Assembly (NCBI GenBank): GCA_028706995.1
Contig: JAQTVR010000073.1
Span: 1 to 5,994, forward strand
Reading direction: 5' to 3'
Length of the DNA stretch: 5,994 nt
DNA from: Dehalococcoidales bacterium
GTDB lineage: Bacteria > Chloroflexota > Dehalococcoidia > Dehalococcoidales > UBA5627
Made by a program: the position numbers and the translations under genes
Part shown: one piece after another, positions 1-5,227 of the stretch
How the letters are laid out: each line of letters opens with the position of its first letter
Numbering within the stretch: position 1 is the first letter of the stretch
Notes under the pieces: model-generated
What the model was told of the DNA's origin: nothing
Database searches by the model: none
What the model saw: only the letters and a program-made list of their open reading frames with translations

Positions 1-172
1 TTTGCCCCGTAATGGGAACAGGACTTAATTCAGTTAATATCCTGACCTGCGCAAGGAGTCCCGTTAATCCTGCCATACCAAAAGCCATAATCAGCTTCCG
101 GGGAATACTGAGATTATAACGCCATTCAAAAACATTATATCTTGTTCTTTCTATTGCCGAGGTTATCTGCAT
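1..172 (-). CDS. bioY: Biotin transporter BioY, N-terminal part (runs off left edge)
   Basis: The minus strand reads from ATG at 172 through 57 open codons to the window edge; the C-terminal two thirds lie outside. BioY is the substrate-binding membrane (S) component of ECF-type biotin transporters. What is seen: an N-terminal cytoplasmic stretch (MQITSAIERTRYNVFEWRYN), a hydrophobic segment at about residues 27-41 (KLIMAFGMAGLTGLLAQ), then VRILTELSPVPITGQ. The LTGLLAQVRI and PVPITGQ motifs are the BioY family signature; many relatives have PFTPVPITGQTF, so the local LTELSPVP is a small variant. A Shine-Dalgarno GGAGG lies 6 nt before the ATG and fixes the start. The gene follows the 77-codon small gene by 27 bp and probably shares its promoter near 487-515. 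I see no energising-module gene (EcfA or EcfT) in the window and no recognisable BirA-type operator. Family assignment is confident; only the length is unknown. Confidence 0.88.
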   Translation of the reverse strand, partial: MQITSAIERTRYNVFEWRYNLSIPRKLIMAFGMAGLTGLLAQVRILTELSPVPITGQ

Positions 173-199
173 AAGTAGCCTCCAGGAATGTTATGTTGT

Positions 200-433
200 T
201 TAAATACCAGGTTTCTTGACACCAATGAGGGAGACTTCTACGTTTTTTCCACAATTAGGGCAACTCAATTGGAGATTCACTCCCTGGCTCATTACCCTTT
301 CTATTACTGCCGAAATCATGGAGTCTATATCATCTAAGCGACGGTCCAGCATATCAAGACGACGTTGTAGTTTATCGAGTTCTTCATTGTGCCCCGATTG
401 TTTCTTTGTATTATCCTTGTTTTCCTTAGCCAA
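200..433 (-). CDS. Small coiled-coil protein with one CxxC zinc-knuckle-like motif
   Basis: This 77-residue protein is not one I can name. Residues 1-16 are charged and polar. Residues 17-47 are rich in Leu, Asp and Arg in heptad-like spacing (LDKLQRRLDMLDRRLDDID), which predicts a short amphipathic helix or coiled coil. Residues 58-61 are CPNC followed by GKN, resembling half of a zinc ribbon; there are no other cysteines, so a metal site would need a second subunit. The start is TTG at 433: GAGG sits 7 nt upstream, and no ATG in frame is better placed. The gene is first in a unit with bioY, 27 bp downstream, behind a consensus promoter. No signal peptide or membrane segment is visible. That it is a real gene is supported by the promoter, the Shine-Dalgarno sequence and the tight spacing. 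A role in biotin uptake or regulation would be a guess from position only. Confidence 0.75.
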   Translation of the reverse strand: MAKENKDNTKKQSGHNEELDKLQRRLDMLDRRLDDIDSMISAVIERVMSQGVNLQLSCPNCGKNVEVSLIGVKKPGI

Positions 434-486
434 TATCGTTCCTCTTCAAATAAATAATAAGACCACAACGCGTCAAGAACAGGGTA

Positions 487-515
487 ATTATACGCGACGA
501 TGGGAAATATGTCAA
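487..515 (-). promoter_or_regulatory. Consensus sigma-70-type promoter for the small CxxC gene and bioY
   Basis: On the minus strand TTGACA (515-510) and TATAAT (492-487) are separated by exactly 17 bp, a full match to the housekeeping consensus. The predicted transcription start is near 480, giving a leader of about 47 nt before the TTG codon at 433. No terminator or inverted-repeat operator is obvious in the leader. Confidence 0.8.
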
Positions 516-533
516 AAATATTTGCCTTTCCTA

Positions 534-562
534 TTGTTTTAACGGCATTTGCAGCATATACT
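534..562 (+). promoter_or_regulatory. Candidate promoter for the EF-Tu domain II-like gene
   Basis: TTGTTT (534-539) and TATACT (557-562) are spaced by 17 bp. The -10 matches the consensus at five of six positions and the -35 at three. The predicted start near 569 gives a leader of about 29 nt that includes the strong Shine-Dalgarno sequence at 584-592. This promoter is divergent from the consensus promoter at 487-515, with about 18 bp between the two -35 boxes. The call rests on motif and position only. Confidence 0.45.
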
Positions 563-583
563 TGTCTTTAAAGAAACAAGCGG

Positions 584-592
584 AAAGGAGGT
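584..592 (+). promoter_or_regulatory. Near-perfect Shine-Dalgarno sequence deciding the start at 598
   Basis: AAAGGAGGT is fully complementary to the usual 16S rRNA 3' end, with the GGAGG core ending 6 nt before ATG 598. It rules in 598 over the in-frame TTG at 562, which has no such site and would add twelve residues unlike the family. Confidence 0.88.
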
Positions 593-597
593 CTATA

Positions 598-849
598 ATG
601 GCAGAGGTAGAAATTGGCAAAGTATCCGAATTCTTTGCCCGTCCGGTAGTTGCTGGAATAGAGCTTACAGGGACATTGAATACAGGCGACAGTATCCATA
701 TTAAAGGACACACTACCGATCTGGAAGTAACCGTATCTTCCATGCAAATCGAAAACAACAACGTTGAAACTGCCGGTAAAGGAGACGCAGTCGGTATCAA
801 GGTCACGGATAGAGTAAGACCAGGCGATACTGTATATAAAATTACCTGA
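598..849 (+). CDS. Stand-alone EF-Tu domain II-like (translation elongation factor-like) protein
   Basis: The product has 83 residues from ATG 598. The sequence follows the beta-barrel domain II of translational GTPases: GIELTGTLNTGDSIHIKG (about residues 20-37), VSSMQIENNNVETAGKGD (about 46-63), then VGIKVTDRVRPGDTVYKI to the end. The GTL-GDSIHIKG, SMQ, A-KGD-VGIKV and VR-GD-VYKI pattern is that seen in EF-Tu/IF2-type domain II and in small 'translation elongation factor-like' proteins. There is no G domain (no P-loop, no NKxD), so it cannot be a GTPase; what it binds is unknown. The protein is probably cytosolic, since no signal peptide is visible. The gene stands alone, divergent from the CxxC/bioY unit and convergent with ribH. 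It is intact, not a fragment of an EF-Tu gene: it has its own promoter, Shine-Dalgarno sequence and stop, and begins at a natural domain boundary. Confidence 0.85.
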   Translation: MAEVEIGKVSEFFARPVVAGIELTGTLNTGDSIHIKGHTTDLEVTVSSMQIENNNVETAGKGDAVGIKVTDRVRPGDTVYKIT

Positions 850-869
850 CTACGCTTTTAAAGGTAATT
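840..869. terminator. Weak stem-loop between convergent genes (possible bidirectional terminator)
   Basis: AATTACCT (840-847) is complementary to AGGTAATT (862-869), giving an 8-bp AT-rich stem with a 14-nt loop. It spans the end of the EF-Tu-like gene and the ribH stop. On the minus strand the stem is followed by TTTATA; on the plus strand there is no T-run. The stem is short and poor in GC, so termination is only possible, not shown. Confidence 0.3.
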
Positions 870-1335
870 AACTTAATCCCTTTAGCAAGTTCGCCATCTC
901 TATAGCGCTGGTAGCAGCGACAAATCCCTTGTTGCCCATCTTGGTGCCCGCCCTCTCGATAGCCTGCTCTAGGTTATCAGCGGTTATAACACCGTTTATA
1001 ACAGGTAGTTGTGTATCCAGCGATACCTTGGCAACTCCCTTGGTATATTCGGAAGCCACATAATCGAAATGGGGCGTTCCGCCACGTATTATGGCCCCAA
1101 GGCAGATAATAGCATCATACCTGTTCGTCTTTGCCAGCTTAAGAGCTACCAGCGGGATTTCAAAAGAGCCGGGAGCCCAGGCAATATCTATATCATTCTC
1201 GTTAACACCATGCCTGATTAAAGCATCCTTACACCCATCAAGTAACTTGCTGGATATAAATTCATTAAAACGGGAAACGATCACACCGAACTTCAGACCG
1301 TTACCCAGCAACATCCCCTCGAAGCTATTATTCAT
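868..1335 (-). CDS. ribH: 6,7-dimethyl-8-ribityllumazine synthase
   Basis: RibH condenses 5-amino-6-ribitylamino-uracil with 3,4-dihydroxy-2-butanone 4-phosphate to form 6,7-dimethyl-8-ribityllumazine, the penultimate step of riboflavin synthesis. At 155 residues it has the family's usual length. Seen in order: VSRFNEFI (20-27), the substrate-loop motif PGSFEIP (55-61), GAIIRGGTPHFDYV (80-93) with the expected catalytic His at 89, and a C-terminal block with NGVITADNLEQA, RAGTKMGNKG. Nothing essential is missing. Members assemble into pentamers or 60-subunit capsids in the cytosol; the sequence alone does not show which. ATG at 1335 is preceded by GGAGG with 5-6 nt spacing. It is the last gene of the riboflavin operon, 32 bp after ribBA, and supplies the substrate for RibE upstream. 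Its stop is 18 bp from that of the convergent EF-Tu-like gene. Confidence 0.97.
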   Translation of the reverse strand: MNNSFEGMLLGNGLKFGVIVSRFNEFISSKLLDGCKDALIRHGVNENDIDIAWAPGSFEIPLVALKLAKTNRYDAIICLGAIIRGGTPHFDYVASEYTKGVAKVSLDTQLPVINGVITADNLEQAIERAGTKMGNKGFVAATSAIEMANLLKGLS

Positions 1336-1367
1336 ATTCCCTCCATTTTAATTATGATTTTCTCTTT

Positions 1368-2564
1368 TTATTCTAAGATGTGCCCCATCTTGTTCTTTTT
1401 GGTTTCCAGATAATGCTGATTATGAGGGTTGGATTTTACTACAATAGTCACTGTTTCCACCACTTCAAGCCCATATCCCTCGAGACCGATTACCTTCTTG
1501 GGATTATTAGTAAGCAGTCTTACCTTGTGCAAATTTAAATCAGTGAGTATCTGAGCACCAATTCCATAATCTCTCAGGTCAGCAGGGAATCCCAAAGACA
1601 GGTTAGCTTCTACAGTATCCAGTCCGTTATCCTGGAGATTATAAGCACAGATCTTATTATGAATTCCTATCCCCCTGCCTTCCTGCCTCATATACAATAG
1701 CACCCCCCGTTTCTCTGCGGCAATCTTTTGCATAGCCAGATTAACCTGTTCACCACAGTCACAACGAAGGCTGCCGAATACATCACCGGTAAGACACTCG
1801 CTGTGCACCCTTACCAGTACAGGCTCCTCACTCTCTATATCTCCCATAACCATCGCCACATGCTGGTCGGTATCCATATCGCTTTTATAGGCAATTATCT
1901 TAAACTCACCGTACCTCGTCGGTAGCTTGGCCTCAGCTACACGCTTCACCAGTTTTTCATGACGTCGGCGGTAAAGAATAAGGTCGGCAATGCTTACGAT
2001 TTTTATACAGAACTTATCCGCTATTCCTTTTAACTCCGGTAATTTAGCCATGGAGCCGTCTTCGCTCATTATTTCACAGATTACACCGGCAGGATACAGA
2101 CCTGCCATCCTGGCTAAATCAACTATAGCCTCGGTATGCCCGGCTCTTACCAGTACACCGCCCTCCTTTGCCCGCAAAGGGAAAATATGCCCCGGACGGA
2201 CTATATCTTCCGGCCCGGTGTTGGGATTTATCACAGCTTTTATGGTTTCTGCCCTGTCTTTAGCCGAGATGCCGGTAGTTATCCCATGCTTGGCTTCGAT
2301 AGAAACCGTAAAAGCCGTAGTAAATTTCGATGTATTATGTGAAACCATCATCGGGATATTGAGTTCATCCAGCCGTTCAGCCTTGACCGGCATACAAACC
2401 AATCCCCTGGCATGTTTCACCATGAAGTTGATGGCTTCAGTAGTGACCTTTTCAGCAGCTATCGCCAAGTCACCTTCATTCTCTCTATCCTCATCATCGA
2501 CGATGATAACGAACTTGCCCTCTTTTATGTCTTTGATGGTTTCTTCTATTGTTGATAATACCAT
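1368..2564 (-). CDS. ribBA: Bifunctional 3,4-dihydroxy-2-butanone 4-phosphate synthase / GTP cyclohydrolase II
   Basis: This 398-residue fusion makes both early precursors of riboflavin: dihydroxybutanone phosphate from ribulose 5-phosphate (RibB part, about residues 1-200) and diaminohydroxy-ribosylaminopyrimidinone phosphate from GTP (RibA part, about 205-398). The RibB domain shows the acidic metal-binding motif DDEDRENEGD (23-32), HGITTGISAKDR (93-104), RPGHIFPL (123-130) and GHTEAIVDLARMAGL (142-156) leading to GVICEIM. The RibA domain shows the zinc ligands C257, C268 and C270 in HSECLTGDVFGSLRCDCG, the catalytic MRQEGRGIGI (292-301), DLRDYGIGAQIL (329-340), LLTNNPKK (350-357) and the typical NPHN..YLETKK..MGH tail. 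Both active sites look complete, so it is probably fully bifunctional. ATG 2564 has GGGAG 5-6 nt upstream. It lies 23 bp after ribE and 32 bp before ribH within the operon. Confidence 0.97.
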   Translation of the reverse strand: MVLSTIEETIKDIKEGKFVIIVDDEDRENEGDLAIAAEKVTTEAINFMVKHARGLVCMPVKAERLDELNIPMMVSHNTSKFTTAFTVSIEAKHGITTGISAKDRAETIKAVINPNTGPEDIVRPGHIFPLRAKEGGVLVRAGHTEAIVDLARMAGLYPAGVICEIMSEDGSMAKLPELKGIADKFCIKIVSIADLILYRRRHEKLVKRVAEAKLPTRYGEFKIIAYKSDMDTDQHVAMVMGDIESEEPVLVRVHSECLTGDVFGSLRCDCGEQVNLAMQKIAAEKRGVLLYMRQEGRGIGIHNKICAYNLQDNGLDTVEANLSLGFPADLRDYGIGAQILTDLNLHKVRLLTNNPKKVIGLEGYGLEVVETVTIVVKSNPHNQHYLETKKNKMGHILE

Positions 2565-2587
2565 GTTATCTCCCGGTTGCTTTCAAT

Positions 2588-3223
2588 CTAGCCTGCACCT
2601 AAAAATCCGTTTTGCTGAAGAAAATCATACGTTATATTACTGTTGTTCCCGTTCTTAGAGAACTGAAGCATATATTTGGCAAGTACATCGGCTTCCAGAT
2701 TGACCATGTCTCCTTCGACACGGTTACCAATAGCGGTATGCTTCATTGAAAAATTCACGATCGACACATCAAAATTGTCTTCACCTCTGGCTAAAACCGT
2801 CAGGCTTATGCCGTCTACAGCGATTGACCCCTTTTCGACCACATAGCACATAACCTCGGGCGGAGCCTTTATTTTTATTACCGTAGCGCCGTCATAATTT
2901 TTTATAGCGATTATCTTACCGGTTGCATCTACATGCCCCTGAACCAGGTGACCGTTCAATAGCCCTTCCAGTGTAAGCGCCCTTTCCAGGTTTACCTGCT
3001 CATTTGTGTTCAGTGTTTTTAGCGTAGTTCTTTTTAATGTCTCTGGCATTATGTCAACAGTGAAGGACTTCTCATTGAATTCCGTCACTGTCAGACAGGC
3101 GCCATTAACAGCGATGCTATCCCCGGGGTTCAAATTATCCAGCACTTTAGAGGCATCTATAATAAGTCTACCCGATGATATCGACCTGACCAGACCGACT
3201 TCCTGCACTGTTCCGGTAAACAT
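2588..3223 (-). CDS. ribE: Riboflavin synthase, alpha subunit
   Basis: RibE dismutates two 6,7-dimethyl-8-ribityllumazine molecules into riboflavin and 5-amino-6-ribitylamino-uracil. The 211 residues contain the expected two tandem lumazine-binding barrels. Barrel 1 starts with MFTGTVQEVG (1-10) and carries GDSIAVNGACLTV and FTVDIMPETL. Barrel 2 starts at GHLVQGHVDATGK and carries the matching KGSIAVDGISLTV and FDVSIV, followed by NLEADVLAKYM and the usual C-terminal helix ending ITYDFLQQNGF. The internal repeat is obvious in the pair VNGACLTV / VDGISLTV. The start at 3223 is fixed by the invariant MFTG; its AAGGA Shine-Dalgarno sequence overlaps the ribD stop and is 11-12 nt away, rather far, so translation is probably coupled to ribD (7-bp gap). 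This is the ancestral-type trimeric enzyme, separate from lumazine synthase RibH, which is last in the operon. Confidence 0.96.
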   Translation of the reverse strand: MFTGTVQEVGLVRSISSGRLIIDASKVLDNLNPGDSIAVNGACLTVTEFNEKSFTVDIMPETLKRTTLKTLNTNEQVNLERALTLEGLLNGHLVQGHVDATGKIIAIKNYDGATVIKIKAPPEVMCYVVEKGSIAVDGISLTVLARGEDNFDVSIVNFSMKHTAIGNRVEGDMVNLEADVLAKYMLQFSKNGNNSNITYDFLQQNGFLGAG

Positions 3224-3230
3224 CTTATTT

Positions 3231-4325
3231 TCATTCCTTTATATAGCCAACGACCATCATATCGTCGCCAAAACGTTCTTCACTTATATTCTTCAATTTA
3301 ATAGCATCCATTATTTTCTCCGCCCCCCTGCCACCGATTGCAGTCTTAGCTTTCTCCCCGCCGATAATAACCGGAGCCACAAATATAATAACTTTATCTA
3401 CCAGTTTTTGATCGAACAGGGAACCAAAGAGAATGCTGCCTCCTTCAACCAGTACACTCGTAATCTGTCTTTTAGCCAGTTCTTCCATCACTTTTTTCAA
3501 TTCGATATAGCCGTTTATGGAAGGCAATTCGAGAATTTCAGCTCCTACTTTATTAAAGGCTTTCTTTTCTTCATCCTCAACATGTCTACCTATCACCAGC
3601 AGTATTTTCCCCGGTTCACTGAATATACGGGCATTTTTGGGTGTAATCCCTGTGCCGTCTATAATTATCCTGAGTGGCTGTTTTTTTGCAGTGCCGCCAC
3701 GTCCGCCTCCACATCTTGCAGTAAGTTGCGGATCGTCGGCCAGCACAGTATTCACCCCTGCCATAATGGCATCATTAATGTAGCGCATATTATGGACGAA
3801 ATGCCTGGATTCCTCTCCGCTTATCCACTTGGAATCCCCGCTATAAGTGGCTATTTTCCCATCCAGGCTCATTGCATACTTAACAGTAATAAACGGCAGA
3901 CCGGTAAGTTGAAATTTTATATAGCCTTCATTGATCGTTTTGGCTGCCTTAATATGCTCTCCAAGGACAACTTTAATCCCTGCCCTCTCCAATTCCGCTT
4001 TACCTTTACCATTTACAAGGGGATTGGGATCGAGCATAGCCATGTGAACTTCGGTAATACCTGCTGCGATGATCGCCCCGGTACAGGGAGGGGTGTGCCC
4101 GTAGTGACAGCAGGGTTCAAGAGTAGAATATAATAATCCACCACGGACTTCTTTGCCCGCCTGTTTCAACGCCATTATTTCTGCATGGCTGAAACCGGTG
4201 GGTTGAGTATAACCTTTCCCGATAATAACGTCGTTTTTTACAATTACTGCCCCGACGGCAGGATTAGGACTAACCTGTCCTAAAGCCAGTTTTGCCAGTG
4301 ATAGCGCCTGTTCCATATAATCCAT
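3231..4325 (-). CDS. ribD: Bifunctional diaminohydroxyphosphoribosylaminopyrimidine deaminase / 5-amino-6-(5-phosphoribosylamino)uracil reductase
   Basis: RibD deaminates and then reduces (with NADPH) the pyrimidine made by GTP cyclohydrolase II, giving 5-amino-6-ribitylamino-uracil phosphate. At 364 residues it has the normal bifunctional length. The N-terminal cytidine-deaminase-like domain (about 1-145) shows SPNPAVGAVIV (19-29), the zinc/catalytic HAE (47-49) and the zinc-binding TLEPCCHYGHTPPC (68-81; ligands H47, C72, C81). The reductase domain (about 145-364) shows VKYAMSLDGKIAT (148-160), GDSKWISGEESR (163-174), AIMAGVNTVLADDPQLTAR (187-204, allowing one residue either way), LVEGG (292-296) and PVIIGG (318-323). 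Both activities look intact. It is first in the riboflavin operon. ATG 4325 agrees with the family N-terminus, but no good Shine-Dalgarno sequence precedes it; the candidate promoter at 4332-4361 suggests a leaderless transcript. The next Met, codon 4, has no better site. Confidence 0.96.
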   Translation of the reverse strand: MDYMEQALSLAKLALGQVSPNPAVGAVIVKNDVIIGKGYTQPTGFSHAEIMALKQAGKEVRGGLLYSTLEPCCHYGHTPPCTGAIIAAGITEVHMAMLDPNPLVNGKGKAELERAGIKVVLGEHIKAAKTINEGYIKFQLTGLPFITVKYAMSLDGKIATYSGDSKWISGEESRHFVHNMRYINDAIMAGVNTVLADDPQLTARCGGGRGGTAKKQPLRIIIDGTGITPKNARIFSEPGKILLVIGRHVEDEEKKAFNKVGAEILELPSINGYIELKKVMEELAKRQITSVLVEGGSILFGSLFDQKLVDKVIIFVAPVIIGGEKAKTAIGGRGAEKIMDAIKLKNISEERFGDDMMVVGYIKE

Positions 4326-4331
4326 GACACC

Positions 4332-4361
4332 ATTCTAACACTCTCTTTTTTATAAGTGCAA
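4332..4361 (-). promoter_or_regulatory. Candidate promoter of the riboflavin operon, predicting a leaderless ribD mRNA
   Basis: On the minus strand TAGAAT (4337-4332) matches the -10 consensus at five of six positions. TTGCAC (4361-4356), 18 bp upstream, matches the -35 at only three. With the usual six-base gap after the -10, transcription would start on the A of the ribD ATG at 4325. The missing Shine-Dalgarno sequence fits this. No FMN riboswitch fits between this promoter and ribD. The assignment rests on motif and position. Confidence 0.45.
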
Positions 4362-4371
4362 CCTCTGAAAT

Positions 4372-4414
4372 AAAAAAGGGGTTTTTAATCATTTCTGATT
4401 GCTAACAAAAAACC
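4372..4414 (-). terminator. Hairpin followed by a T-run on the minus strand, upstream of ribD
   Basis: GGTTTTT (4380-4386) can pair with AAAAACC (4408-4414), and inside it AATCA (4387-4391) with TGATT (4396-4400) across a TTTC loop; GCTAAC is left as a one-sided bulge. Read on the minus strand, the stem is followed by CC and six T residues (4377-4372). This has the form of an intrinsic terminator, which would stop transcription arriving from the lepB side before the ribD promoter. The stem is AT-rich and bulged, so strength is doubtful. Confidence 0.35.
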
Positions 4415-4425
4415 ATGTTTGGCCG

Positions 4426-4481
4426 CCGCTATGGTTCGACAGGCTCATCCCACGTTACACTCTGGACAATACCATGAGTGG
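4426..4481. repeat. Interrupted palindromic dispersed-repeat-like element
   Basis: CCGCTATGGT (4426-4435) pairs with ACCATGAGTGG (4471-4481) over ten positions with one G-T pair and one bulged base. The left arm continues as TCGACAGGCTCA (4436-4447). From memory, a short palindrome reading GGTTCGACAGGCTCACCATGAGCGG is widespread between genes in several bacterial groups including Chloroflexota. Here the left half and right half are separated by about 23 unrelated bases (4448-4470), as if interrupted or rearranged. Copy number in this genome cannot be seen from the window. Confidence 0.55.
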
Positions 4482-4490
4482 TTAAGCCTA

Positions 4491-4595
4491 TGTCATCCTG
4501 GAGGGAGTGAAACGACCGAAGGATCTGGTGGGAGGGGATTAGTTTCCACCCTACTCCAAATGCTTCGCTCGCCCTTTGCGAACTCCAGCATGACA
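4491..4595. repeat. Imperfect palindromic intergenic repeat, about 105 bp
   Basis: The ends are TGTCATCCTGGAG (4491-4503) and CTCCAGCATGACA (4583-4595), complementary at 12 of 13 positions. Next to them lie diverged inner arms (GAACGACCGAAGGATCT-like on the left, TGCTTCGCTCGCCC on the right), and a central GGTGG (4527-4531) can pair with CCACC (4546-4550). Elements beginning TGTCATCCTGAGCGAAGCGAAGG are, as I recall, common dispersed repeats in bacterial intergenic regions; this copy looks degenerate. It could form a long cruciform or RNA hairpin. The open frame across it is an artefact of the repeat and lacks a ribosome site. Confidence 0.6.
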
Positions 4596-4622
4596 ATAAT
4601 ATCTAGTTTGTTTTTATCAGGT

Positions 4623-4651
4623 TTGGCAAGCCCTCATAAATAGTTTATAAT
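4623..4651 (+). promoter_or_regulatory. Strong sigma-70-type promoter of lepB-pyrE
   Basis: TTGGCA (4623-4628), 17 bp, TATAAT (4646-4651): five of six and six of six matches to the consensus. The predicted transcription start is A4658, only 3 nt before the lepB TTG codon at 4661. The promoter begins 27 bp after the end of the 4491-4595 repeat. Confidence 0.75.
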
Positions 4652-4660
4652 CAGGATACA

Positions 4661-5227
4661 TTGGAGAACAATTTATATAATAAAAATAACGTAAAGAGCT
4701 TGCTATTTGAGCTTATAGAGATAGTAGCGCTCGCTTTAATTATCTTTTTTTTGTTCCAGGCTGTTGCAGAAAAAGCTGTAGTACTGGGTTCCAGTATGGA
4801 ACCCAATCTCAGTAACGAGCAAAGAATACTGGTCAATAAGATTGCTTTTCTATGCTCCGATCCAAAAAGAGGCGATATCGTTATTTTCGACCCCCCTGTC
4901 GATTCTGAAAATGATTATATTAAGCGCATTATAGGACTCCCCGGCGAACAGGTAGAAATTAAGGATGGCATCGTTTATATTCACCAGTCGGATGGGATAG
5001 TTTTTGCACTGGATGAATCCGAATATATTGTAGACAAGCCTAATTATAACTATACCAGTGCCATTATTCCCGAAGACAGCTACTTTGTGCTTGGAGATAA
5101 TCGTAATAACAGCGGGGATTCACACTATGGATGGTTCGTTTCACGAGAGGAAATAGACGGTAAAGCCTGGTTTTCTTACTGGCCCATTTCGGATTTCGGT
5201 TTTGTATTAAATTATTCATTCAAATGA
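4661..5227 (+). CDS. lepB: Signal peptidase I
   Basis: The enzyme cleaves signal peptides from exported proteins at the outer face of the cytoplasmic membrane. The 188 residues show one N-terminal membrane anchor (about 16-35, ELIEIVALALIIFFLFQAV), then LGSSMEPNL (42-50) with the catalytic Ser45 before Met46. Next come KRGDIVIFDPP (69-79), DYIKRIIGLPGE (85-96) with the general-base Lys88, and GDNRNNSGDSHYGW (145-158) with the conserved structural acid. This is the short, Gram-positive-like S26 family type. SGDSHYGW replaces the commoner SxDSRxWG but also occurs in the family. The only in-frame start after the upstream stop (TAA at 4637) is TTG 4661; AGGA lies 4 nt before it but would fall upstream of the predicted transcript start. 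The protein itself is certain; the exact first codon is less so. It overlaps pyrE by 4 nt (ATGA). Confidence 0.95.
   Translation: MENNLYNKNNVKSLLFELIEIVALALIIFFLFQAVAEKAVVLGSSMEPNLSNEQRILVNKIAFLCSDPKRGDIVIFDPPVDSENDYIKRIIGLPGEQVEIKDGIVYIHQSDGIVFALDESEYIVDKPNYNYTSAIIPEDSYFVLGDNRNNSGDSHYGWFVSREEIDGKAWFSYWPISDFGFVLNYSFK

Noticed and set aside
562..597. Upstream TTG start for the EF-Tu domain II-like gene
   Set aside because: It has no Shine-Dalgarno sequence and adds twelve residues outside the domain, whereas ATG 598 has a near-perfect one at the right distance.
1990..2658. Open frame of 222 codons on the plus strand opposite ribBA
   Set aside because: It is a shadow of the codon structure of ribBA, with no family resemblance and no start signal.
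3223..3231. Possible unusual fusion or frameshift between ribD and ribE
   Set aside because: Both proteins have complete ends typical of their families, separated by a normal 7-bp gap.
3006..4133. Long open frame of 375 codons on the plus strand opposite ribE and ribD
   Set aside because: It is antisense to two confidently identified genes, spans their junction, and its translation has no coherent domain or ribosome site.
4419..4643. Open frame of 74 codons on the plus strand in the ribD-lepB intergenic region
   Set aside because: It lies across two palindromic repeat elements, has no ribosome binding site, and its product resembles no family I know; it is best explained by repeat sequence.
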